Shown piece by piece: positions 26,591 to 34,918 of a stretch of DNA of 64,000 nt. Origin of the DNA: Cytophagales bacterium (GTDB lineage: Bacteria; Bacteroidota; Bacteroidia; Cytophagales; Spirosomataceae); assembly GCA_013298125.1 (NCBI GenBank), contig JAAFJP010000024.1, positions 1 through 64,000 of the forward strand. The letters run 5' to 3'. The notes below the pieces were generated by a model. The model had not been told where the DNA came from and did not search any database. It was given only the letters and a program-made list of their open reading frames with translations. Both the position numbers and the translations under genes were made by a program. Within the stretch, counting starts at the first letter, position 1; each line of letters begins with the position of its first letter.

Positions 26591-27475
26591 TTACTGTTTA
26601 GGTTTTATGAATATACTTTCGTCCATGGGTTCGTTGAGTTTTACTTGGTCAATGATGTACCAATCTGAATGAGGGGTTATTGGGGCTTCTTTTATAAATT
26701 GAAAATCAGTAACGGTTTTGTGGATTTCATAAGGAAAAAACACTTTTGCTATTTTCTTGTAGGATGAAAAATCTAACTGAATATTTTTTTGAATCACTCG
26801 TGATAATAGGGATGTTTTTTTATCGAAAAAGTATTGTACTGTATCACCTGTTTTAGAAATCATCTCTATTTCTGAAACCTCATCAATACTAATTTTTGAA
26901 TCTCCTTTATAAGTTGCCTTGTAGCCATTTGCTTCATAATCAAGGAAATTCCACGGCATTTGAGTTTGCCATTTGAAGAAGTGCAATGAAAAGAATTGGT
27001 TATGTCCCTCTGAAATATCTCGAATTTGTGTACCGTCTTCAAAAACTCCATCTGTATATTTTTTACAACTACGAGTGCTTGTTTTGATATTGATGAACCC
27101 CAAACTATCTTTTCTAATCTGAAATTTATCAAGAACCAACGAATCGATTGTTTCAGCTTTTATTTTCAGGGAAAAATCTTGTGGGTTTATTACAGCCCAA
27201 CATTTACCATTGTGATACCCAGATACATTTGGGCTTCCAGTTGTCATCATACTCTCGTGCCTGATGCCTTTATCTCGGAGGATGGATACTTTTTCAAGAA
27301 AATCGTTGTATTTACTATCTTGATGCCGAACAATCTGCAAAGTCTTAATCCCTTCCCACTCCTTCGCCCCACCAATAGCTTTGAGGTATTTTTTAATGAT
27401 TTTGTCTGAACCATCGTCGAAGGCAAATGATGAAAAATGAGAGAATAGAAGGGTGATGATAAGTAGTTTTTTCAT
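26591..27475 (-). CDS. secreted LolA-like/unknown beta-sheet protein
   Basis: A 294-residue protein with signal peptide (MKKLLIITLLFSHFSSFAFD), then DKIIKKYLKAIGGAKEWEGIKTLQI. That opening is common to Bacteroidota outer-membrane-lipoprotein-sorting-like proteins that form a half-barrel binding hydrophobic ligands. The repeated strands (VQYFFDKKTSLLSRVIQKN, FPYEIHKTVTDFQF) agree with this fold. Lipid or substrate binding is an inference. It is alone, with 156 bp to kup and 393 bp to the divergent TonB receptor. That 393-bp gap is AT-rich and shows no ORF or clear repeat. Confidence 0.6.
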   Translation of the reverse strand: MKKLLIITLLFSHFSSFAFDDGSDKIIKKYLKAIGGAKEWEGIKTLQIVRHQDSKYNDFLEKVSILRDKGIRHESMMTTGSPNVSGYHNGKCWAVINPQDFSLKIKAETIDSLVLDKFQIRKDSLGFINIKTSTRSCKKYTDGVFEDGTQIRDISEGHNQFFSLHFFKWQTQMPWNFLDYEANGYKATYKGDSKISIDEVSEIEMISKTGDTVQYFFDKKTSLLSRVIQKNIQLDFSSYKKIAKVFFPYEIHKTVTDFQFIKEAPITPHSDWYIIDQVKLNEPMDESIFIKPKQ

Positions 27476-27867
27476 GGGTAATGTAGGGGGTAAAATTGTT
27501 TTGATGGAAAAATAATTTTCAGTTAATAATTGGGAGGTGTTCCGTATTCAACAAATAATGTTCAAGAATTTTTTAAAACATAAACATTTGAAAATCCAAC
27601 ACTTGAATATTTAGTAACGATTAATAATTCAAAGATAATATTAATGATTTTATCATTTTTGATGATGTCATCCCAAATGAAATTATGCAATTAAGGTTGC
27701 CTAATTCTTATATGTTATTTTTTAACGCATACAAAGTAAGTCATTTTCATCAAAAACCTATCCCAAAAAAACTAAATTCTATCCCCCCAAAAAACCGATT
27801 CATCGGAAAGTCATTTCTAAAACTCCTTCCATGCGTTTATTTTGAACCATAATTCAAGATAAAGACA

Positions 27868-30030
27868 ATGAAAAAATTATTACTCCTCTTCTTTTTACCT
27901 TTTTTGGGGTATTCACAAACGGTTATCAAAGGAAAAGTTACGGACAAAAAAGGGGAAACTTTGCCTGGGGCAAATATCCAAATTGAAGGTACTTACGACG
28001 GGGCTTCTGCCAATGATAAAGGCGAATTCCAATTCAAAACTGATGAAAAAGGTGACAAAATCATTGCCGTTTCGATGATTGGTTTTAAACCTTTCAAACA
28101 AAATATTTCCTTAAAATCGGGTGAAAATATCGTTGATTTCGCTTTGGAAGAATCCATTAATTCGCTTAATGCAGTAACGGTTACGGCAGGAACTTTTGAG
28201 GCTTCGGACGAGAAAAAAATGGTAATGCTCAAACCCTTAGACATCGTTACGACGGCTGGCGGTGGGGCGGATATAACGGCGGTGATGCAGTTTTTGCCAG
28301 GCTCAAATCGGGTAGGGGAGCAGGAGGGTTTGTTCGTGCGGGGCGGTTCTGCCAACGAAACTAAGACCGTTATTGATGGGATGATTGTGCAGAATCCGTT
28401 TTTCAGTAGTACCCCAGATGTGCCTCAGCGGGGTCGTTTTAGCCCTTTTATGTTCAAAGGTACTGCGTTTAGTACGGGTGGATATTCGGCTCAGTATGGT
28501 CAGGCTCTTTCTTCGGTTTTGTTGTTGCAAACCCAAGACAAAATCAGCGAGTCGAGCAATGTGAACATCAATGCTAACTTGGCGGGGCTTTCCACTTCCT
28601 ACACGCATAAGGGTTGGATTACGGGTACGCTTTATTACTCAAATTTATCGCCATTTTTAGCCTTAACCAAAACGACAATTGGTTTTGAAAAAGCTCCCGA
28701 AGCTTTGGGAACGTCCATCACGATTAATGAAAATTTGACTAAAAATAGTGTGTTGAAAGTTTACGCTACGTACTCGGATAATCGTTCGGCAATTCGCTTT
28801 AAATCTTTTGATAAAATTGGAGAAACGTATCTTTTTTCGCTCACGAACAAAAATTTTTTCTCGAATGCTTCCTACAAAAATACATCTGAGGACGGCAACT
28901 GGATTTTGCTTTCGGGGCTTTCGTATAGTTACAACAAAGATTTGCTAAATGTAGCCTCCAACAACAACGACAGATTGGACGAAAGAACCCAAGCAAGACT
29001 CGTTTTGAATCGACTTTTTGATTCTGAAAAATCAAATACTATGACTTTTGGGGCTGAATATCACGTCATTAATCTCAATAATTTCTTTAATCAGTACGAA
29101 TTAAAATTGAAAGATAATTACTCAGCGATTTTTGCAGAAACTGAGTTTTATGCTTCTTCAAAATTGGCAATTCGGGCAGGATTGAGGGGTGAATACACGA
29201 GTGTAATTGACCGTTTTAACATTGCCCCAAGAATCTCTTTGGCACAAAAAACGGGTCAATATTCGCAGGTTTCTTTGGCGGCTGGAAGGTTCTATCAAAC
29301 ACCAGAAAAGAATTATTTGTACCTCAATCAAAACCTTGATTATGAATTAGCCGACCACCTGATTTTGAATTATCAACGGATAAAAAATGACCGTACGTTC
29401 AGGGTTGAGGCTTTTGCTAAGAAATATTCACAATTGGTTTCTGAGAAAACGACTGTATTCGACCCAAATCCTTATCGTTTTCCTACGGGTAAATTAGACA
29501 ATTCGGGCAAGGGTTATGCCAATGGTTTTGATGTTTTCTTTCGTGATAAAAAGACCCTCAAAAATGCTGATATTTGGGTGACGTATTCTTATTTAGATAC
29601 TGAAAGACAATTCAGAAATTATACTTCGCAAGCAATGCCATCTTTTGCCACAAATCATAATTTTTCAGTGGTTTACAAACAGTTTTTTCCTAAAATCGGG
29701 CTGAGTGCGGGGGCAACTTACACCTACACCTCTGGGCGACCTGTGTATGACTACGGAAGTGATTTCAAAAACCCCGAAATGACGACTTCATTCCAAAATT
29801 TGAGTTTGGTTTCCAGTTACTTAAAGCAAGTCAAAAATCATTTTATGGTCTTTTATGTGTCAGTTGATAATGTGTTGGGGCGTGAAAATTCCTTCGGGTA
29901 TCGCTACTCGCAAGATGGCAAACAACGCTTTGCAGTCACGCCCGTTGCGTATAGGACTTTATTCTTTGGCGTGTCGTGGAGTATTGGAAAATTAGATAGA
30001 GTGCCAAAGGAAGCGAATTTGGATATGTAA
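27868..30030 (+). CDS. TonB-dependent receptor with CarboxypepD_reg-like domain
   Basis: A 720-residue outer-membrane receptor. A signal peptide (MKKLLLLFFLPFLGYSQ) is followed by a CarboxypepD_reg-like domain (TVIKGKVTDKKGETLPGANIQIEGT, about 19-105). Next comes the plug domain (LPGSNRVGEQEGLFVRGGS, IDGMIVQNPFF), then a 22-strand-type barrel to the end. No SusD partner is adjacent, so it is more likely a metal-chelate, vitamin or peptide transporter than a glycan Sus pair. The ligand is unknown. It is followed by palindromic repeats and the twin TPR-like genes. Confidence 0.9.
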   Translation: MKKLLLLFFLPFLGYSQTVIKGKVTDKKGETLPGANIQIEGTYDGASANDKGEFQFKTDEKGDKIIAVSMIGFKPFKQNISLKSGENIVDFALEESINSLNAVTVTAGTFEASDEKKMVMLKPLDIVTTAGGGADITAVMQFLPGSNRVGEQEGLFVRGGSANETKTVIDGMIVQNPFFSSTPDVPQRGRFSPFMFKGTAFSTGGYSAQYGQALSSVLLLQTQDKISESSNVNINANLAGLSTSYTHKGWITGTLYYSNLSPFLALTKTTIGFEKAPEALGTSITINENLTKNSVLKVYATYSDNRSAIRFKSFDKIGETYLFSLTNKNFFSNASYKNTSEDGNWILLSGLSYSYNKDLLNVASNNNDRLDERTQARLVLNRLFDSEKSNTMTFGAEYHVINLNNFFNQYELKLKDNYSAIFAETEFYASSKLAIRAGLRGEYTSVIDRFNIAPRISLAQKTGQYSQVSLAAGRFYQTPEKNYLYLNQNLDYELADHLILNYQRIKNDRTFRVEAFAKKYSQLVSEKTTVFDPNPYRFPTGKLDNSGKGYANGFDVFFRDKKTLKNADIWVTYSYLDTERQFRNYTSQAMPSFATNHNFSVVYKQFFPKIGLSAGATYTYTSGRPVYDYGSDFKNPEMTTSFQNLSLVSSYLKQVKNHFMVFYVSVDNVLGRENSFGYRYSQDGKQRFAVTPVAYRTLFFGVSWSIGKLDRVPKEANLDM

Positions 30031-30084
30031 TTTTTCACCACAAAAGTATCAAAAGAAAACAAAAGTATTTTTTGAAAAAGTGGT

Positions 30085-30213
30085 AGATGTGCCACGGATT
30101 GCGTGGGGTTTGAGCTAAGTCCGTGGCACGTCTGGGTTGATGAAACAGAGCCATTATTCCCAAAAATATGCGTGCCACGGTCTCCACCCAAGCCTCTGCA
30201 AACCGTGACACGC
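30085..30213. repeat. two tandem hairpins built on GTGCCACGG
   Basis: AGATGTGCCACGGA (30085-30098) pairs with TCCGTGGCACGTCT (30120-30133), and GCGTGCCACGGT (from 30170) pairs with ACCGTGACACGC (30202-30213), each with one mismatch. They lie in the 303-bp gap after the TonB receptor and belong to a third palindromic family in this window. Confidence 0.7.
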
Positions 30214-30332
30214 AAACATCTCTGAGTTTATGAAAGATTAAAATAACATAACTAACTACAACCCTTTTGTGGACTTTTGTTCCTTTGTGGTTGAATAACA
30301 AACAATCGTGGCGACGAAACGCAACAAACAAA

Positions 30333-30971
30333 ATGAAACGTATCTTACTCACAATCATCATGTTAACCTTTATTTTTGCCAAATCTCATGCTCAAAATCC
30401 AGCTTATCTGAAAGCAATGGAAGGCTTGGTTAGCGAAATTCAGAACACCCAATTCGGAACACCATTGCAGGCTTCTGCCAACAAAATGGAGCGTATTGCG
30501 ACTACCGAAAAAACCGAATGGCTACCAAATTATTGGGTTGCGTATTGCTGTTTGATGGACTCATATTCTGAAAAAGATGCGGGTAAAAAAGACCAATTGC
30601 TCGACAAGGCAGACACGTACATGAACACCATCGACAAATTGGTAAAAGACAATGACGAAGTAGAGGTTTTGCGAGCCAATTTAGCCAGTGCAAGAATGGC
30701 AGTAAATCCACAAGACCGTTGGATGAAATACGGGGGAATGGTTCAAAAAGCCCTTGGTGCAGCCAAAAAATTGAATCCCGAAAACCCAAGAATCGCTCTT
30801 TTGGAAGGGCAAGGTATCTTCTTCACACCAGAAAATTTTGGTGGTGGTAAGGCAAAAGCAAAGCCCATTTTAGACAAATCAATGGAGCAATTCGGAAAGT
30901 TTAAACCTGCGTCTAATATTCATCCAAATTGGGGTGACATGACTGCAAAATGGATGCTTTCGCAGATGTAG
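30333..30971 (+). CDS. secreted TPR-like protein, first of a tandem pair
   Basis: About 212 residues from the ATG at 30333, where a signal peptide starts (MKRILLTIIMLTFIFAKSHAQ). The mature helical part (AYLKAMEGLVSEIQNTQFGTPLQ, WLPNYWVAYCCLMDSYSEK, LLDKADTYMNTIDKLVK) looks like divergent TPR helices. Its neighbour at 31112-31756 is about three-quarters identical by eye. The pair precedes a sensor kinase whose start overlaps the second copy. The function is unknown. A periplasmic partner of that kinase is possible. Confidence 0.7.
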   Translation: MKRILLTIIMLTFIFAKSHAQNPAYLKAMEGLVSEIQNTQFGTPLQASANKMERIATTEKTEWLPNYWVAYCCLMDSYSEKDAGKKDQLLDKADTYMNTIDKLVKDNDEVEVLRANLASARMAVNPQDRWMKYGGMVQKALGAAKKLNPENPRIALLEGQGIFFTPENFGGGKAKAKPILDKSMEQFGKFKPASNIHPNWGDMTAKWMLSQM

Positions 30972-30979
30972 AAGCAAAA

Positions 30980-31080
30980 CCTCACCCCCAGCCTCTCTCC
31001 TTCTGAGAGGGGAGTTTACACGGTCAAATACTCCCCTCTCAGAAGGAGAGGGGTTGGGGCGACCGACGCTTCGGGTGAGG
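30980..31080. repeat. inverted CCTCACCCC-family repeat pair between twin genes
   Basis: The left arm starts CCTCACCCCCAGCC at 30980 and the right arm ends GTGAGG at 31080. Between them, CTCTCCTTCTGAGAGGGGAG and its complement form a second palindrome. The right arm contains CGACCGACGCTTCGGG (31060-31075), which recurs exactly (complemented) at 39514-39529 beside the ileS insertion. Confidence 0.9.
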
Positions 31081-31111
31081 TTATATGGACATAATTTAAT
31101 CCCCAAACAAA

Positions 31112-31756
31112 ATGAAACATATCCCATTGATTATCAGCATAATAATTTTCAGTTTCTCAAATATAAAAGCCCAAAATTCAGCTTATTTAAAAGCAATGGA
31201 AGGCTTGGTTATTGAGATTCAGAATGCAAAATTTGGGTCGTCTTTACAACCTTTGGCAAACAAAATGGAGCGAATTGCCACTACCGAAAAAACCGAATGG
31301 TTGCCAAATTATTGGGTGGCATATTGCTACATGATGGACTCATATTCTGAAAAAGATGATGATAAAAAAGACCAATTGCTCGACAAGGCAGATACGTACA
31401 TGAACACCATCGACAAATTGGTAAAAAACAATGAAGAAGTGGAAATCATGCGAGCGAATATTGCTAACGCACGGATTGCTGTTAGTCCATCTTTTCGTTG
31501 GATGAAATATGGCAGTAAGATTGATAAAGCATTGGCTTCTGCCAAAAAATTAAATGCCCAAAACCCAAGAATCAGCCTTTTAGAAGCACAAGGTATTTTT
31601 TATACGCCAGCAATGTTTGGAGGTGGTAAAGATAAATCGAAGCCCGTTTTAGAGAAAGCCATCGAACAATTCGCTAAATTTAAACCTGTATCAACCATTC
31701 ATCCAAATTGGGGTTTACCAACGGCAAAATGGATGCTTTCACAAACAGACAAATGA
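31112..31756 (+). CDS. secreted TPR-like protein, second of a tandem pair
   Basis: A 214-residue paralogue of 30333-30971 with its own signal peptide (MKHIPLIISIIIFSFSNIKAQ). Long identical stretches remain (NKMERIATTEKTEWLPNYWV, DKKDQLLDKADTYMNTIDKL), so the duplication is recent or kept uniform by conversion. Its TGA overlaps the ATG of the kinase gene (ATGA at 31753), giving translational coupling and a likely common function. No enzymatic motif is seen. Confidence 0.75.
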   Translation: MKHIPLIISIIIFSFSNIKAQNSAYLKAMEGLVIEIQNAKFGSSLQPLANKMERIATTEKTEWLPNYWVAYCYMMDSYSEKDDDKKDQLLDKADTYMNTIDKLVKNNEEVEIMRANIANARIAVSPSFRWMKYGSKIDKALASAKKLNAQNPRISLLEAQGIFYTPAMFGGGKDKSKPVLEKAIEQFAKFKPVSTIHPNWGLPTAKWMLSQTDK

Positions 31757-33918
31757 TGAATCAAGCACCAAGCATGACCAAAAATTTTGAGGCGGAGGAA
31801 ATCAAAAACCTTAAACTCGAAACTTTTTCAGGCGATATTGAACTCGTGGGGCATGATGAAAATAAGATAAAAGTTGAGGCTTATGCCTACGTACGAAGTA
31901 TTTTTACGCTGTTTTTATTTCAAGAACAAGTGCCAGTAAACAAGTTCACTAATGAATTTTCTGTTAATGTTTTTGGCGATACTTTGAGAATTTGGAATAG
32001 AATCAATTTTTTGAATCCGCTTACTTGGTTTAACTTCAAAAAGACATCTTTCAGGGTTTTTATTCCGAAAACAATTACATCTATTTCAAAAACTTATGGT
32101 GGTGATATTTCGATAAAAAATGTGTTTGGAAATCATTATTTCACTACTTGGGGTGGAGATTTATCCATCGAAAATTCAAAAGGGAATCTTGAAGGAAAAA
32201 CTTGGGGTGGTGATATTAATGTTCTTAAATGTGAAGGAAAAATCAATACAAAAACGATGGGGGGAGATTTTCATTTGTCTGAAAATCAAGCAGATATGAA
32301 TATTGATACAAAAGGTGGAAATATTTTTGTAGAAAATCATCAGGGGCAAATTCATATCACTACGTGGGGAGGAAATATCGAAGCCTCAACTTTTCATGGT
32401 GATTTTGAGTGCAGCACAATGGGTGGAAATATCCGTTTGCAAAATGTAAATGGCAATATCGGGGCAAGTACCAAAGGTGGAAATATCACCGTAAATATGC
32501 CCACTATTCATCAATACGCTTGGTTTGATACTTCGGGTGGCAACATCAAAATTGCTTTACCCTTAGACAATCCGATTGATTTTGAGATTTCTGGCAATAG
32601 AATTTACCATCCACCATTCCCAAATTTTCAAGGAAATATTACGAAAAGTAAAATCTTCGGAAAACTCAATGGGGGCGGAAAACACATTACCGCCAAAACT
32701 CGTGGAGGGAGAGTAAGTATTGAAAACACAACGCTTTCTCCTTCTCAAAACGAAAGTTATTTCGTTGAAAATCAGAATATTAATACGTATTCTAATCAAA
32801 ATCAGAACGAAGTTCATACAAATTACTCAAACGCTCCGAGACCCGTTCCTGCATCGCATAGAGAGCCATTCTTAGTACAATTCAAGGAGATAATTTTTGG
32901 CTTATTATTCTGTATTTTATTGGTTTATGGATTGAGTGCTGTGGTCTATTTTACGCTCGAATTTATTAATCCAAAGAGCTTATTGGCATCCATTTCAAAA
33001 GGTGTTTTTTATTCAAACCTCAACAATGGCGTTGGAGCATTGATTTCGGTATATATTTTCATTAATTTATTTGAATTTAAGATAAAATCAAATTGGGCTA
33101 AATACTTAATTTTGATTTCGATAACTTCGGTTTATGTTTTTATTTTTAATGCAATTATGGGGGTTCTCTATTGGCAACGTATTGCCAGAAGTGCATGGAA
33201 TCAAGACCAAAATAATGATAGTATAATTTATATGTTTTTGCCAATAATCGTGAGTTGTGCCTACTATTTTTACTGGCAAAAAACCCGAAGCATTACTCGC
33301 AAAATTTCTGAACAAGAATACCAATTACTGAACCTCGAAAAGCTAAAATCAAAGGCTCAATTGGATGCTTTGGAGGCAAAAATTAATCCGCATTTTCTCT
33401 ATAATTCCTTAAACAGCATCGCAGGATTAATTCACGAAAAGCCCGATAAAGCGGAGGAAATGACGATTCAACTGTCAAAATTGTTCAGATATACCACAGG
33501 CAGAAACGAAGAGAATTTCCATACGATTGAAGACGAATTAGAAATCATAAAAGCCTACTTAGCCATCGAACAAGTACGTTTTGGCAAGCGATTAAGCTAT
33601 ACAATTGATTGCGAAGAAGGTATTTTTACGCATAAAATACCCCGATTTTTACTGCAACCTTTGGTAGAAAATGCGATTAAACATGGCATTTCAAAAATTG
33701 CTCATGCAGGGGAAATCAAAGTAGAAATTAAGCAAATAAATGACACTATTTCAATCAAAATTCACGATAACGGTCCCGATTTTGGAGAAGCCGTTGGGGG
33801 TGGTTTTGGTTTACGAAGTATCAAAGAAAAACTCAAAATTGTCTATGGAGAAAAGGCAAATTTTGAAGTAAAAAATGAGCCTGAAAAAGCGGTGATCATC
33901 ACACTACCACATAACTGA
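31753..33918 (+). CDS. fusion of DUF4097-like beta-helix domain with LytS-type histidine kinase
   Basis: About 721 residues from the ATG at 31753, which overlaps the upstream stop. Residues about 10-330 repeat a short strand with T-x-G-G-[DN]-I (KTWGGDINV, TTWGGNIEA, STMGGNIRL, STKGGNITV), the DUF4097 beta-solenoid. About four membrane segments follow (380-510). Then comes a His_kinase domain (LDALEAKINPHFLYNSLNSI) with phospho-acceptor His547 and an HATPase region (PLVENAIKHG, Asn640; GGGFGLRSIKEKL). There is no signal peptide, so the solenoid is probably cytoplasmic or exported by the first membrane helix. It pairs with the LytTR regulator at 34090. Confidence 0.85.
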   Translation: MMNQAPSMTKNFEAEEIKNLKLETFSGDIELVGHDENKIKVEAYAYVRSIFTLFLFQEQVPVNKFTNEFSVNVFGDTLRIWNRINFLNPLTWFNFKKTSFRVFIPKTITSISKTYGGDISIKNVFGNHYFTTWGGDLSIENSKGNLEGKTWGGDINVLKCEGKINTKTMGGDFHLSENQADMNIDTKGGNIFVENHQGQIHITTWGGNIEASTFHGDFECSTMGGNIRLQNVNGNIGASTKGGNITVNMPTIHQYAWFDTSGGNIKIALPLDNPIDFEISGNRIYHPPFPNFQGNITKSKIFGKLNGGGKHITAKTRGGRVSIENTTLSPSQNESYFVENQNINTYSNQNQNEVHTNYSNAPRPVPASHREPFLVQFKEIIFGLLFCILLVYGLSAVVYFTLEFINPKSLLASISKGVFYSNLNNGVGALISVYIFINLFEFKIKSNWAKYLILISITSVYVFIFNAIMGVLYWQRIARSAWNQDQNNDSIIYMFLPIIVSCAYYFYWQKTRSITRKISEQEYQLLNLEKLKSKAQLDALEAKINPHFLYNSLNSIAGLIHEKPDKAEEMTIQLSKLFRYTTGRNEENFHTIEDELEIIKAYLAIEQVRFGKRLSYTIDCEEGIFTHKIPRFLLQPLVENAIKHGISKIAHAGEIKVEIKQINDTISIKIHDNGPDFGEAVGGGFGLRSIKEKLKIVYGEKANFEVKNEPEKAVIITLPHN

Positions 33919-33920
33919 TG

Positions 33921-34071
33921 GCACACGGATTTAACAGATTGGACCGCAGCTGCGGACCGCACGGATTAAAAGGATTTTTTCTTTTACAAGACTACGTGAT
34001 ATTTTTCATAAAAAACAAAAATTAAATCCGTACGGTCCGCCGCTGCGGTCTAATCCGTTAAATCCGTGTGC
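33921..34071. repeat. long imperfect inverted repeat between the kinase and regulator genes
   Basis: GCACACGGATTTAACAGATT at 33921 and the complement-type AATCCGTTAAATCCGTGTGC ending at 34071 are the outer ends. Inside are GGACCGCAGC/GCTGCGGTC-type segments. The arms are about 48 bp with some mismatches around a 52-bp centre. It nearly fills the 171-bp gap before the regulator start, so it could affect co-expression of the pair. Confidence 0.8.
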
Positions 34072-34089
34072 TATCAACACAACGATAAT

Positions 34090-34851
34090 ATGAAATTTAG
34101 AACTATTCTCATTGACGACGAACCCATTGCCATTTCTCGTCTGAAACGGCTATTGAGGGAGTATGATGATACTTTTGACATCATCACCGAAGCTGAAAAC
34201 GGGCAAGAAGGACTCGAAAAAATCGAAATCCACAAGCCCGATTTAATCTTTTTGGACATAGAAATGCCCTTACTTTCGGGTTTCGAGATGCTCGCCCAAT
34301 TGGAATTTATGCCAATGGTTATTTTCGTAACGGCATTTGACCAGTTCGCTATCAAGGCATTTGAAGAAAATTCGATTGATTATCTTTTGAAACCCATCGA
34401 AAAAGAAAGACTTGAAAAAACTGTTCAAAAATTAAGAAAAATCACTGATAATCAATCGATTAAGATTTCAAATGAAAGCCTTTTGGGTCTTTTTGAACAA
34501 CTAAAACCCAAGAAAGAAATTCATTCAATTTCCGTAAAAAGTGGCGATAAAATTCTGTTCATTCCCTTCGATGAAATCTCAAATTTTCAGGCAGAAGAAA
34601 AATACGTTTTTTTGAATACGATAGACGGAAAACAGTACATCACCAATTATACGATTGCGAATTTGGAAGAAAAACTGCCTAATACTTTCATCAGAATCAG
34701 TAGGGCAGCGATAGTTAATTCTCTAAAAATCAAAGAATTAGAAAGGCATTTTAACGGAAAATACCTCGTAGCTATGCACGACCAAAAGCATTCCAAAATT
34801 GAGACAGGCGTGAGTTACCATGATAATTTGAAGCGGTTGATGGAGATGTGA
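34090..34851 (+). CDS. LytTR-family response regulator
   Basis: About 253 residues from ATG 34090 (MKFRTILIDDEPIAISRLKR). The receiver domain (1-120) has the acidic pair D9-D10, phospho-acceptor Asp56 in LIFLDIEMP, the switch Thr in VTAFDQFA, and Lys in LLKPI. The LytTR DNA-binding domain follows (SISVKSGDKILFIPFDEISNFQAEEKYVFL ... FIRISRAAIVNSLKI). It is the partner of the fusion kinase upstream. The downstream hairpin at 34871 closes the unit. Confidence 0.93.
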   Translation: MKFRTILIDDEPIAISRLKRLLREYDDTFDIITEAENGQEGLEKIEIHKPDLIFLDIEMPLLSGFEMLAQLEFMPMVIFVTAFDQFAIKAFEENSIDYLLKPIEKERLEKTVQKLRKITDNQSIKISNESLLGLFEQLKPKKEIHSISVKSGDKILFIPFDEISNFQAEEKYVFLNTIDGKQYITNYTIANLEEKLPNTFIRISRAAIVNSLKIKELERHFNGKYLVAMHDQKHSKIETGVSYHDNLKRLMEM

Positions 34852-34870
34852 TGAAAAATCTAAAAATAAA

Positions 34871-34914
34871 ATTACAAAAGCCATGACCTAATAAGTTGTG
34901 GCTTTTGTAATTTT
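34871..34914 (+). terminator. terminator of the regulator gene, 4-7 nt before nuoD
   Basis: A 13-bp perfect stem (34871-34883 with 34899-34911) with ATTACAAAAGCCA/TGGCTTTTGTAAT followed by TTT. The nuoD ATG at 34919 begins only a few nucleotides further, so nuoD must use a promoter inside this hairpin, be leaderless, or depend on read-through. Confidence 0.75.
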
Positions 34915-34918
34915 GAAC

